NCBI GenBank assembly: GCA_031841125.1
Contig: JAJSSI010000050.1
Location: 1-64,000, forward strand
Source: Acanthococcus lagerstroemiae
Taxonomy: Eukaryota > Arthropoda > Insecta > Hemiptera > Eriococcidae
Length of the DNA: 64,000 nt
Reading direction: 5' to 3'
This document shows, piece after piece, positions 13,096-25,360 of this stretch. The translations under genes and the position numbers were made by a program. A model generated the notes under the pieces. It was not told the DNA's origin. It did not search any database and was given only the letters and a program-made list of their open reading frames with translations. How positions within the stretch are numbered: position 1 is the stretch's first letter; every line of letters begins with the position of its first letter.

Positions 13096-16000
13096 CTACG
13101 GCGTCGGCGCTGGTGCTAAGTACTCAATTTTTCGAGACGAATTCGAATCCGTTGTCGAAATTGAGCTAGAGTCATTTTTTGACCCAAATTGATCAATTTT
13201 CCCAACTTTTTTGAGTGTACCTCAAGAACGGAGGGTCGCCGCCAAATGGGAACCACTTATTCGAACTCAGCGTGAAAAACTGAGTAAGAAACACTCATTA
13301 ATTTGAAATTTTTGATTTTTTCAAATTTTGAAAATTTCTCCATACTATATATCATGTCTTTTTTTGGGCGAAAAAATTTTCGGGGAGCTACGGCGTCGGC
13401 GCTGGTGCTAAGTACTCAATTTTTCGAGACGAATTCGAATCCGTTGTCGAAATTGAGCTAGAGTCATTTTTTGACCCAAATTGATCAATTTTCCCAACTT
13501 TTTTGAGTGTACCTCAAGAACGGAGGGTCGCCGCCAAATGGGAACCACTTATTCGAACTCAGCGTGAAAAACTGAGTAAGAAACACTCATTAATTCGAAA
13601 TTTTTGATTTTTTCAAATTTTGAAAATTTCTCCATACTATACATCATGTCTTTTTTTGGGCGAAAAAATTTTCGGGGAGCTACGGCGTCGGCGCTGGTGC
13701 TAAGTACTCAATTTTTCGAGACGAATTCGAATCCGTTGTCGAAATTGAGCTAGAGTCATTTTTTGACCCAAATTGATCAATTTTCCCAACTTTTTTGAGT
13801 GTACCTCAAGAACGGAGGGTCGCCGCCAAATGGGAACCACTTATTCGAACTCAGCGTGAAAAACTGAGTAAGAAACACTCATTAATTTGAAATTTTTGAT
13901 TTTTTCAAATTTTGAAAATTTCTCCATACTATACACCATGTTTTTTTTTGGGCGAAAAAATTTTCGGGGAGCTACGGCGTCGGCGCTGGTGCTAAGTACT
14001 CAATGTTTCGAGACGAATTCGAATCCGTTGTCGAAATTGAGCTAGAGTCATTTTTTGACCCAAATTGATCAATTTTCCCAACTTTTTTGAGTGTACCTCA
14101 AGAACGGAGGGTCGCCGCCAAATGGGAACCACTTATTCGAACTCAGCGTGAAAAACTGAGTAAGAAACACTCATTAATTTGAAATTTTTGATTTTTTCAA
14201 ATTTTGAAAATTTCTCCATACTATACATCATGTCTTTTTTTGGGCGAAAAAATTTTCGGGGAGCTACGGCGTCGGCGCTGGTGCTAAGTACTCAATTTTT
14301 CGAGACGAATTCGAATCCGTTGTCGAAATTGAGCTAGAGTCATTTTTTGACCCAAATTGATCAATTTTCCCAACTTTTTTGAGTGTACCTCAAGAACGGA
14401 GGGTCGCCGCCAAATGGGAACCACTTATTCGAACTCAGCGTGAAAAACTGAGTAAGAAACACTCATTAATTTGAAATTTTTGATTTTTCAAATTTTGAAA
14501 ATTTCTCCATACTATACATCATGTCTTTTTTTGGGCGAAAAAATTTTCGGGGAGCTACGGCGTCGGCGCTGGTGCTAAGTACTCAATTTTTCGAGACGAA
14601 TTCGAATCCGTTGTCGAAATTGAGCTAGAGTCATTTTTTGACCCAAATTGATCAATTTTCCCAACTTTTTTGAGTGTACCTCAAGAACGGAGGGTCGCCG
14701 CCAAATGGGAACCACTTATTCGAACTCAGCGTGAAAAACTGAGTAAGAAACACTCATTAATTGAAATTTTTGATTTTTTCAAATTTTGAAAATTTCTCCA
14801 TACTATACATCATGTCTTTTTTTGGGCGAAAAAATTTTCGGGAGCTACGGCGTCGGCGCTGGTGCTAAGTACTCAATTTTCGAGACGAATTCGAATCCGT
14901 TGTCGAAATTGAGCTAGAGTCATTTTTTGACCCAAATTGATCAATTTTCCCAACTTTTTTGAGTGTACCTCAAGAACGGAGGGTCGCCGCCAAATGGGAA
15001 CCACTTATTCGAACTCAGCGTGAAAAACTGAGTAAGAAACACTCATTAATTTGAAATTTTTGATTTTTTCAAATTTTGAAAATTTCTCCATACTATATAC
15101 ATCATGTCTTTTTTTGGGCGAAAAAATTTTCGGGAGCTACGGCGTCGGCGCTGGTGCTAAGTACTCAATGTTTCGAGACGAATTCGAATCCGTTGTCGAA
15201 ATTGAGCTAGAGTCATTTTTTGACCCAAATTGATCAATTTTCCCAACTTTTTTGAGTGTACCTCAAGAACGGAGGGTCGCCGCCAAATGGGAACCACTTA
15301 TTCGAACTCAGCGTGAAAAACTGAGTAAGAAACACTCATTAATTTGAAATTTTTGATTTTTTCAAATTTTGAAAATTTCTCCATACTATACATCATGTCT
15401 TTTTTTGGGCGAAAAAATTTTCGGGGAGCTACGGCGTCGGCGCTGGTGCTAAGTACTCAATTTTTCGAGACGAATTCGAATCCGTTGTCGAAATTGAGCT
15501 AGAGTCATTTTTTGACCCAAATTGATCAATTTTCCCAACTTTTTTGAGTGTACCTCAAGAACGGAGGGTCGCCGCCAAATGGGAACCACTTATTCGAACT
15601 CAGCGTGAAAAACTGAGTAAGAAACACTCATTAATTTGAAATTTTTGATTTTTTCAAATTTTGAAAATTTCTCCATACTATACATCATGTCTTTTTTTGG
15701 GCGAAAAAATTTTCGGGGAGCTACGGCGTCGGCGCTGGTGCTAAGTACTCAATGTTTCGAGACGAATTCGAATCCGTTGTCGAAATTGAGCTAGAGTCAT
15801 TTTTTGACCCAAATTGATCAATTTTCCCAACTTTTTTGAGTGTACCTCAAGAACGGAGGGTCGCCGCCAAATGGGAACCACTTATTCGAACTCAGCGTGA
15901 AAAACTGAGTAAGAAACACTCATTAATTTGAAATTTTTGATTTTTTCAAATTTTGAAAATTTCTCCATACTATACATCATGTCTTTTTTTGGGCGAAAAA

Positions 16001-16886
16001 ATTTTCGGGGAGCTACGGCGTCGGCGCTGGTGCTAAGTACTCAATTTTTCGAGACGAATTCGAATCCGTTGTCGAAATTGAGCTAGAGTCATTTTTTGAC
16101 CCAAATTGATCAATTTTCCCAACTTTTTTGAGTGTACCTCAAGAACGGAGGGTCGCCGCCAAATGGGAACCACTTATTCGAACTCAGCGTGAAAAACTGA
16201 GTAAGAAACACTCATTAATTTGAAATTTTTGATTTTTTCAAATTTTGAAAATTTCTCCATACTATACATCATGTCTTTTTTTGGGCGAAAAAATTTTCGG
16301 GGAGCTACGGCGTCGGCGCTGGTGCTAAGTACTCAATTTTCGAGACGAATTCGAATCCGTTGTCGAAATTGAGCTAGAGTCATTTTTTGACCCAAATTGA
16401 TCAATTTTCCAACTTTTTTGAGTGTACCTCAAGAACGGAGGGTCGCCGCCAAATGGGAACCACTTATTCGAACTCAGCGTGAAAAACTGAGTAAGAAACA
16501 CTCATTAATTTGAAATTTTTGATTTTTTCAAATTTTGAAAATTTCTCCATACTATACATCATGTCTTTTTTTGGGCGAAAAAATTTTCGGGGAGCTACGG
16601 CGTCGGCGCTGGTGCTAAGTACTCAATTTTTCGAGACGAATTCGAATCCGTTGTCGAAATTGAGCTAGAGTCATTTTTTGACCCAAATTGATCAATTTTC
16701 CCAACTTTTTTGAGTGTACCTCAAGAACGGAGGGTCGCCGCCAAATGGGAACCACTTATTCGAACTCAGCGTGAAAAACTGAGTAAGAAACACTCATTAA
16801 TTTGAAATTTTTGATTTTTTCAAATTTTGAAAATTTCTCCATACTATACATCATGTCTTTTTTTGGGCGAAAAAATTTTCGGGGAG

Positions 16887-17243
16887 CTACGGCGTCGGCG
16901 CTGGTGCTAAGTACTCAATTTTTCGAGACGAATTCGAATCCGTTGTCGAAATTGAGCTAGAGTCATTTTTTGACCCAAATTGATCAATTTTCCCAACTTT
17001 TTTGAGTGTACCTCAAGAACGGAGGGTCGCCGCCAAATGGGAACCACTTATTCGAACTCAGCGTGAAAAACTGAGTAAGAAACACTCATTAATTTGAAAT
17101 TTTTGATTTTTTCAAATTTTGAAAATTTCTCCATACTATACATCATGTCTTTTTTTGGGCGAAATTTATGATTTTCTCAAATTTTGAAAATTTCTCCATA
17201 CTATATATCATGTCTTTTTTTGGGCGAAAAAATTTTCGGGGAG
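16887..17243 (+). repeat. Expanded monomer (357 bp, longest), copy 58
   Basis: A clean tandem duplication of about 65 bp: the normal linker runs through TTTTTTTGGGCGAAA, then jumps at about 17164 into a second linker (TTTATGATTTTCTC...) that ends in TATATATCATG and its own T-run and GGGCG. The join lies in the CGAAA word shared by GGGCGAAAAAA and TTCGAAATTTT. Confidence 0.9.
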
Positions 17244-18702
17244 CTACGGCGTCGGCGCTGGTGCTAAGTACTCAATGTTTCGAGACGAATTCGAATCCGT
17301 TGTCGAAATTGAGCTAGAGTCATTTTTTGACCCAAATTGATCAATTTTCCTAACTTTTTTGAGTGTACCTCAAGAACGGAGGGTCGCCGCCAAATGGGAG
17401 CCACTTATTCGAACTCAGCGTGAAAAACTGAGTAAGAAACACTCATTAATTTGAAATTTTTGATTTTTTCAAATTTTGAAAATTTCTCCATACTATACAT
17501 CATGTCTTTTTTTGGGGCGAAAAATTTTCGGGGAGCTACGGCGTCGGCGCTGGTGCTAAGTACTCAATTTTTCGAGACGAATTCGAATCCGTTGTCGAAA
17601 TTGAGCTAGAGTCATTTTTTGACCCAAATTGATCAATTTTCCCAACTTTTTTGAGTGTACCTCAAGAACGGAGGGTTGCCGCCAAATGGGAACCACTTAT
17701 TCGAACTCAGCGTGAAAAACTGAGTAAGAAACACTCATTAATTTGAAATTTTTGATTTTCTCAAATTTTGAAAATTTCTCCATACTATACATCATGTTTT
17801 TTTGGGCGAAAAAATTTTCGGGGCTACGGCGTCGGCGCTGGTGCTAAGTACTCAATTTTTCGAGACGAATTCGAATCCGTTGTCGAAATTGAGCTAGAGT
17901 CATTTTTTGACCCAAATTGATCAATTTTCCCAACTTTTTTGAGTGTACCTCAAGAACGGAGGGTCGCCGCCAAATGGGAACCACTTATTCGAACTCAGCG
18001 TGAAAAACTGAGTAAGAAACACTCATTAATTTGAAATTTTTGATTTTTTCAAATTTTGAAAATTTCTCCATACTATTATATATCATGTCTTTTTTTGGGC
18101 GAAAAAATTTTCGGAGAGCTACGGCGTCGGCGCTGGTGCTAAGTACTCAAGTTTTCGAGACGAATTCGAATCCGTTGTCGAAATTGAGCTAGAGTCATTT
18201 TTTGACCCAAATTGATCAATTTTCCCAACTTTTTTGAGTGTACCTCAAGAACGGAGGGTCGCCGCCAAATGGGAACCACTTATTCGAACTCAGCGTGAAA
18301 AACTGAGTAAGAAACACTCATTAATTTGAAATTTTTGATTTTTTCAAATTTTGAAAATTTCTCCATACTATACATCATGTCTTTTTTTGGGCGAAAAAAT
18401 TTTCGGGGAGCTACGGCGTCGGCGCTGGTGCTAAGTACTCAATTTTTCGAGACGAATTCGAATCCGTTGTCGAAATTGAGCTAGAGTCATTTTTTGACCC
18501 AAATTGATCAATTTTCCCAACTTTTTTGAGTGTACCTCAAGAACGGAGGGTCGCCGCCAAATGGGAACCACTTATTCGAACTCAGCGTGAAAAACTGAGT
18601 AAGAAACACTCATTAATTTGAAATTTTTGATTTTTCAAATTTTGAAAATTTCTCCATTCCATACTATCATGTCTTTTTTTGGGCGAAAAAATTTTCGGGG
18701 AG

Positions 18703-20588
18703 CTACGGCGTCGGCGCTGGTGCTAAGTACTCAATGTTTCGAGACGAATTCGAATCCGTTGTCGAAATTGAGCTAGAGTCATTTTTTGACCCAAATTGAT
18801 CAATTTTCCCAACTTTTTTGAGTGTACCTCAAGAACGGAGGGTCGCCGCCAAATGGGAACCACTTATTCGAACTCAGCGTGAAAAACTGAGTAAGAAACA
18901 CTCATTAATTCGAAATTTTTGATTTTCTCAAATTTTGAAAATTTCTCCATACTATACATCATGTTTTTTTTGGGCGAAAAAATTTTCGGGGAGCTACGGC
19001 GTCGGCGCTGGTGCTAAGTACTCAATTTTTCGAGACGAATTCGAATCCGTTGTCGAAATTGAGCTAGAGTCATTTTTTGACCCAAATTGATCAATTTTCC
19101 CAACTTTTTTGAGTGTACCTCAAGAACGGAGGGTCGCCGCCAATGGGAACCACTTATTCGAACTCAGCGTGAAAAACTGAGTAAGAAACACTCATTAATT
19201 TGAAATTTTTGATTTTTTCAAATTTTGAAAATTTCTCCATACTATACATCATGTCTTTTTTTGGGCGAAATTTTTGATTTTCTCAAATTTTGAAAATTTC
19301 TCCATACTATACATCATGTCTTTTTTTGGGCGAAAAAATTTTCGGGGAGCTACGGCGTCGGCGCTGGTGCTAAGTACTCAATTTTTCGAGACGAATTCGA
19401 ATCCGTTGTCGAAATTGAGCTAGAGTCATTTTTTGACCCAAATTGATCAATTTTCCCAACTTTTTTGAGTGTACCTCAAGAACGGAGGGTCGCCGCCAAA
19501 TGGGAACCACTTATTCGAACTCAGCGTGAAAAACTGAGTAAGAAACACTCATTAATTCGAAATTTTTGATTTTCTCAAATTTTGAAAATTTCTCCATACT
19601 ATACATCATGTCTTTTTTTGGGCGAAAAAATTTTCGGGGAGCTACGGCGTCGGCGCTGGTGCTAAGTACTCAATTTTTCGAGACGAATTCGAATCCGTTG
19701 TCGAAATTGAGCTAGAGTCATTTTTTGACCCAAATTGATCAATTTTCCCAACTTTTTTGAGTGTACCTCAAGAACGGAGGGTCGCCGCCAAATGGGAACC
19801 ACTTATTCGAACTCAGCGTGAAAAACTGAGTAAGAAACACTCATTAATTCGAAATTTTTGATTTTCTCAAATTTTGAAAATTTCTCCATACTATACATCA
19901 TGTTTTTTTTGGGCGAAAAAATTTTCGGGGAGCTACGGCGTCGGCGCTGGTGCTAAGTACTCAATTTTTCGAGACGAATTCGAATCCGTTGTCGAAATTG
20001 AGCTAGAGTCATTTTTTGACCCAAATTGATCAATTTTCCCAACTTTTTTGAGTGTACCTCAAGAACGGAGGGTCGCCGCCAAATGGGAACCACTTATTCG
20101 AACTCAGCGTGAAAAACTGAGTAAGAAACACTCATTAATTTGAAATTTTTGATTTTTTCAAATTTTGAAAATTTCTCCATACTATACATCATGTCTTTTT
20201 TTGGGCGAAAAAATTTTCGGGGAGCTACGGCGTCGGCGCTGGTGCTAAGTACTCAATTTTTCGAGACGAATTCGAATCCGTTGTCGAAATTGAGCTAGAG
20301 TCATTTTTTGACCCAAATTGATCAATTTTCCCAACTTTTTTGAGTGTACCTCAAGAACGGAGGGTCGCCGCCAAATGGGAACCACTTATTCGAACTCAGC
20401 GTGAAAAACTGAGTAATAAACACTCATTAATTTGAAATTTTTGATTTTTTCAAATTTTGAAAATTTCTCCATACTATACATCATGTTTTTTTTTGGGCGA
20501 AAAATTTTCGGAGAGCTACGGCGTCGGCGCTGGTGCTAAGTACTCAATGTTTCGAGACGAATTCGAATCCGTTGTCGAAATTGAGCTA
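18703..20588 (+). repeat. Seven-copy block B (copies 64-70), counterpart of block A
   Basis: It carries the same ordered markers as 8303-10388: TCAATGTTTC with a pure T-run, expanded linker, TTCGAAAT/CTC, CTC, standard, GAGTAATAAAC with a pure T-run, CGGAGAGC with TCAATGTTTC. The last five copy starts are offset from block A by 10419-10420 bp, exactly 35 copies. The final copy is then truncated at 20588. Differences such as TTCGAAAT/CTC in the first copy show later drift. Confidence 0.8.
18994..19349 (+). repeat. Expanded monomer (356 bp), copy 65
   Basis: Same structure as copy 58: normal linker to GGGCGAAA, join at about 19269, then a full CTC-type second linker. It is the counterpart of copy 30 in the duplicated seven-copy block. 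The body also has one A fewer in GCCGCCAATGGG near 19140. Confidence 0.9.
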
Positions 20589-20682
20589 CTCATTAATTTG
20601 AAATTTTTAATTTTTTCAAATTTTGAAAATTTCTCCATACTATACATCATGTCTTTTTTTGGGCGAAAAAATTTTCGGGGAG
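20516..20682 (+). repeat. Truncated monomer (167 bp), copy 70
   Basis: The copy runs normally to GAGCTA (20588) and joins directly to CTCATTAATTT (from 20589), removing monomer positions of about 72-199, roughly 125 bp net. Only about one base of homology is visible at the join. The lost part includes the 14-bp palindrome and the constant core. It is the only large deletion in the window. Confidence 0.92.
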
Positions 20683-20977
20683 CTACGGGGGCGTCGGCGC
20701 TGGTGCTAAGTACTCAATTTTTCGAGACGAATTCGAATCCGTTGTCGAAATTGAGCTAGAGTCATTTTTTGACCCAAATTGATCAATTTTCCCAACTTTT
20801 TTGAGTGTACCTCAAGACCGGAGGGTCGCCGCCAAATGGGAACCACTTATTCGAACTCAGCGTGAAAAACTGAGTAAGAAACACTCATTAATTTGAAATT
20901 TTTGATTTTTTCAAATTTTGAAAATTTCTCCATACTATACATCATGTCTTTTTTTGGGCGAAAAAATTTTCGGGGAG
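20683..20977 (+). repeat. Monomer with GGG insertion in the anchor, copy 71
   Basis: The usual CTACGGCG reads CTACGGGGGCG at 20683-20693, a 3-bp gain unique in the window. CTCAAGACCGG near 20815 is a further private substitution. It directly follows the truncated copy, so this stretch has been rearranged more than its surroundings. Confidence 0.85.
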
Positions 20978-23900
20978 CTACGGCGTCGGCGCTGGTGCTA
21001 AGTACTCAATTTCTCGAGACGAATTCGAATCCGTTGTCGAAATTGAGCTAGAGTCATTTTTTGACCCAAATTGATCAATTTTCCCAACTTTTTTGAGTGT
21101 ACCTCAAGAACGGAGGGTCGCCGCCAAATGGGAACCACTTATTCGAACTCAGCGTGAAAAACTGAGTAAGAAACACTCATTAATTTGAAATTTTTGATTT
21201 TTTCAAATTTTGAAAATTTCTCCATACTATACATCATGTCTTTTTTTGGGCGAAAAAATTTTCGGGGAGCTACGGCGTCGGCGCTGGTGCTAAGTACTCA
21301 ATTTTTCGAGACGAATTCGAATCCGTTGTCGAAATTGAGCTAGAGTCATTTTTTGACCCAAATTGATCAATTTTCCCAACTTTTTTGAGTGTACCTCAAG
21401 AACGGAGGGTCGCCGCCAAATGGGAACCACTTATTCGAACTCAGCGTGAAAAACTGAGTAAGAAACACTCATTAATTTGAAATTTTTGATTTTTTCAAAT
21501 TTTGAAAATTTCTCCATACTATACATCATGTCTTTTTTTGGGCGAAAAAATTTTCGGGGAGCTACGGCGTCGGCGCTGGTGCTAAGTACTCAATGTTTCG
21601 AGACGAATTCGAATCCGTTGTCGAAATTGAGCTAGAGTCATTTTTTGACCCAAATTGATCAATTTTCCCAACTTTTTTGAGTGTACCTCAAGAACGGAGG
21701 GTCGCCGCCAAATGGGAACCACTTATTCGAACTCAGCGTGAAAAACTGAGTAAGAAACACTCATTAATTTGAAATTTTTGATTTTTTCAAATTTTGAAAA
21801 TTTCTCCATACTATACATCATGTTTTTTTTGGGCGAAAAAATTTTCGGGGAGCTACGGCGTCGGCGCTGGTGCTAAGTACTCAATTTTTCGAGACGAATT
21901 CGAATCCGTTGTCGAAATTGAGCTAGAGTCATTTTTTGACCCAAATTGATCAATTTTCCCAACTTTTTTGAGTGTACCTCAAGAACGGAGGGTCGCCGCC
22001 AAATGGGAACCACTTATTCGAACTCAGCGTGAAAAACTGAGTAAGAAACACTCATTAATTTGAAATTTTTGATTTTTTCAAATTTTGAAAATTTCTCCAT
22101 ACTATACATCATGTCTTTTTTTGGGCGAAAAAATTTTCGGGGAGCTACGGCGTCGGCGCTGGTGCTAAGTACTCAATTTTTCGAGACGAATTCGAATCCG
22201 TTGTCGAAATTGAGCTAGAGTCATTTTTTGACCCAAATTGATCAATTTTCCCAACTTTTTTGAGTGTACCTCAAGAACGGAGGGTCGCCGCCAAATGGGA
22301 ACCACTTATTCGAACTCAGCGTGAAAAACTGAGTAAGAAACACTCATTAATTTGAAATTTTTGATTTTTCAAATTTTGAAAATTTCTCCATACTATACAT
22401 CATGTTTTTTTTTGGGCGAAAAAATTTTCGGGGAGCTACGGCGTCGGCGCTGGTGCTAAGTACTCAATTTTCGAGACGAATTCGAATCCGTTGTCGAAAT
22501 TGAGCTAGAGTCATTTTTTGACCCAAATTGATCAATTTTCCCAACTTTTTTGAGTGTACCTCAAGAACGGAGGGTCGCCGCCAAATGGGAACCACTTATT
22601 CGAACTCAGCGTGAAAAACTGAGTAAGAAACACTCATTAATTTGAAATTTTTGATTTTTTCAAATTTTGAAAATTTCTCCATACTATATCATGTCTTTTT
22701 TTGGGCGAAAAAATTTTCGGGGAGCTACGGCGTCGGCGCTGGTGCTAAGTACTCAATTTTTCGAGACGAATTCGAATCCGTTGTCGAAATTGAGCTAGAG
22801 TCATTTTTTGACCCAAATTGATCAATTTTCCCAACTTTTTTGAGTGTACCTCAAGAACGGAGGGTCGCCGCCAAATGGGAACCACTTATTCGAACTCAGC
22901 GTGAAAAACTGAGTAAGAAACACTCATTAATTTGAAATTTTTGATTTTTTCAAATTTTGAAAATTTCTCCATACTATACATCATGTCTTTTTTTGGGCGA
23001 AAAAATTTTCGGGGAGCTACGGCGTCGGCGCTGGTGCTAAGTACTCAATTTTTCGAGACGAATTCGAATCCGTTGTCGAAATTGAGCTAGAGTCATTTTT
23101 TGACCCAAATTGATCAATTTTCCCAACTTTTTTGAGTGTACCTCAAGAACGGAGGGTCGCCGCCAAATGGGAACCACTTATTCGAACTCAGCGTGAAAAA
23201 CTGAGTAAGAAACACTCATTAATTTGAAATTTTTGATTTTTTCAAATTTTGAAAATTTCTCCATACTATACATCATGTCTTTTTTTGGGCGAAAAAATTT
23301 TCGGGGAGCTACGGCGTCGGCGCTGGTGCTAAGTACTCAATTTTTCGAGACGAATTCGAATCCGTTGTCGAAATTGAGCTAGAGTCATTTTTTGACCCAA
23401 ATTGATCAATTTTCCCAACTTTTTTGAGTGTACCTCAAGAACGGAGGGTCGCCGCCAAATGGGAACCACTTATTCGAACTCAGCGTGAAAAACTGAGTAA
23501 GAAACACTCATTAATTTGAAATTTTTGATTTTTTCAAATTTTGAAAATTTCTCCATACTATACATCATGTCTTTTTTTGGGCGAAAAAATTTTCGGGAGC
23601 TACGGCGTCGGCGCTGGTGCTAAGTACTCAATGTTTCGAGACGAATTCGAATCCGTTGTCGAAATTGAGCTAGAGTCATTTTTTGACCCAAATTGATCAA
23701 TTTTCCCAACTTTTTTGAGTGTACCTCAAGAACGGAGGGTCGCCGCCAAATGGGAACCACTTATTCGAACTCAGCGTGAAAAACTGAGTAAGAAACACTC
23801 ATTAATTTGAAATTTTTGATTTTTTCAAATTTTGAAAATTTCTCCATACTATACATCATGTCTTTTTTTGGGCGAAAAAATTTTCGGGGAGCTACGGCGT

Positions 23901-25059
23901 CGGCGCTGGTGCTAAGTACTCAATTTTTCAAGACGAATTCGAATCCGTTGTCGAAATTGAGCTAGAGTCATTTTTTGACCCAAATTGATCAATTTTCCCA
24001 ACTTTTTTGAGTGTACCTCAAGAACGGAGGGTCGCCGCCAAATGGGAACCACTTATTCGAACTCAGCGTGAAAAACTGAGTAAGAAACACTCATTAATTT
24101 GAAATTTTTGATTTTTTCAAATTTTGAAAATTTCTCCATACTATACATCATGTCTTTTTTTGGGCGAAAAAATTTTCGGGGAGCTACGGCGTCGGCGCTG
24201 GTGCTAAGTACTCAATTTTTCGAGACGAATTCGAATCCGTTGTCGAAATTGAGCTAGAGTCATTTTTTGACCCAAATTGATCAATTTTCCCAACTTTTTT
24301 GAGTGTACCTCAAGAACGGAGGGTCGCCGCCAAATGGGAACCACTTATTCGAACTCAGCGTGAAAAACTGAGTAAGAAACACTCATTAATTTGAAATTTT
24401 TGATTTTTTCAAATTTTGAAAATTTCTCCATACTATACATCATGTCTTTTTTTGGGCGAAAAAATTTTCGGGGAGCTACGGCGTCGGCGCTGGTGCTAAG
24501 TACTCAATTTTTCGAGACGAATTCGAATCCGTTGTCGAAATTGAGCTAGAGTCATTTTTTGACCCAAATTGATCAATTTTCCCAACTTTTTTGAGTGTAC
24601 CTCAAGAACGGAGGGTCGCCGCCAAATGGGAACCACTTATTCGAACTCAGCGTGAAAAACTGAGTAAGAAACACTCATTAATTTGAAATTTTTGATTTTT
24701 TCAAATTTTGAAAATTTCTCCATACTATACATCATGTCTTTTTTTGGGCGAAAAAATTTTCGGGGAGCTACGGCGTCGGCGCTGGTGCTAAGTACTCAAT
24801 TTTTCGAGACGAATTCGAATCCGTTGTCGAAATTGAGCTAGAGTCATTTTTTGACCCAAATTGATCAATTTTCCCAACTTTTTTGAGTGTACCTCAAGAA
24901 CGGAGGGTCGCCGCCAAATGGGAACCACTTATTCGAACTCAGCGTGAAAAACTGAGTAAGAAACACTCATTAATTTGAAATTTTTGATTTTTTCAAATTT
25001 TGAAAATTTCTCCATACTATACATCATGTCTTTTTTTGGGCGAAAAAATTTTCGGGGAG

Positions 25060-25360
25060 CTACGGCGTCGGCGCTGGTGCTAAGTACTCAATTTTCGAGA
25101 CGAATTCGAATCCGTTGTCGAAATTGAGCTAGAGTCATTTTTTGACCCAAATTGATCAATTTTCCCAACTTTTTTGAGTGTACCTCAAGAACGGAGGGTC
25201 GCCGCCAAATGGGAACCACTTATTCGAACTCAGCGTGAAAAACTGAGTAAGAAACACTCATTAATTTGAAATTTTTGATTTTTTCAAATTTTGAAAATTT
25301 TTCTCAAATAAAATTTCTATACTATCATGTCTTTTTTTGGGCGAAAAAATTTTCGGGGAG
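25060..25360 (+). repeat. Last expanded monomer (301 bp), copy 86
   Basis: The linker around 25296-25330 has extra TTTCTCAAATAAAA and then TTTCTATACTATCATG, otherwise seen only at the start of the window. It is the last irregular copy; everything to its right belongs to the homogenised zone. Confidence 0.85.

Larger units (their letters stand above)
1..25360 (+). repeat. Zone 1: heterogeneous part of the array (copies 1-86)
   Basis: Copy spacing ranges from 167 to 357 bp. This zone holds all nine enlarged linkers, the only large internal deletion, and most copies with TCAATGTTTC instead of TCAATTTTTC (starts 927, 2388, 2970, 7426, 8303, 10097, 13972, 15137, 15721, 17244, 18703, 20516, 21562, 23600). 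Small changes include loss of AGC before the anchor near 636, loss of AG near 17824, single-base losses in T-runs, and scattered substitutions. The core around monomer positions 131-202 is nearly constant. Diverged, irregular copies are typical of older or edge-proximal satellite that homogenises less efficiently; that reading is an inference. Confidence 0.9.

Noticed and set aside
20457..20759. 100-codon open frame on +
   Set aside because: It arises because the deletion in copy 70 joins two linker-to-anchor segments in frame; it is the satellite translated twice, not a gene.
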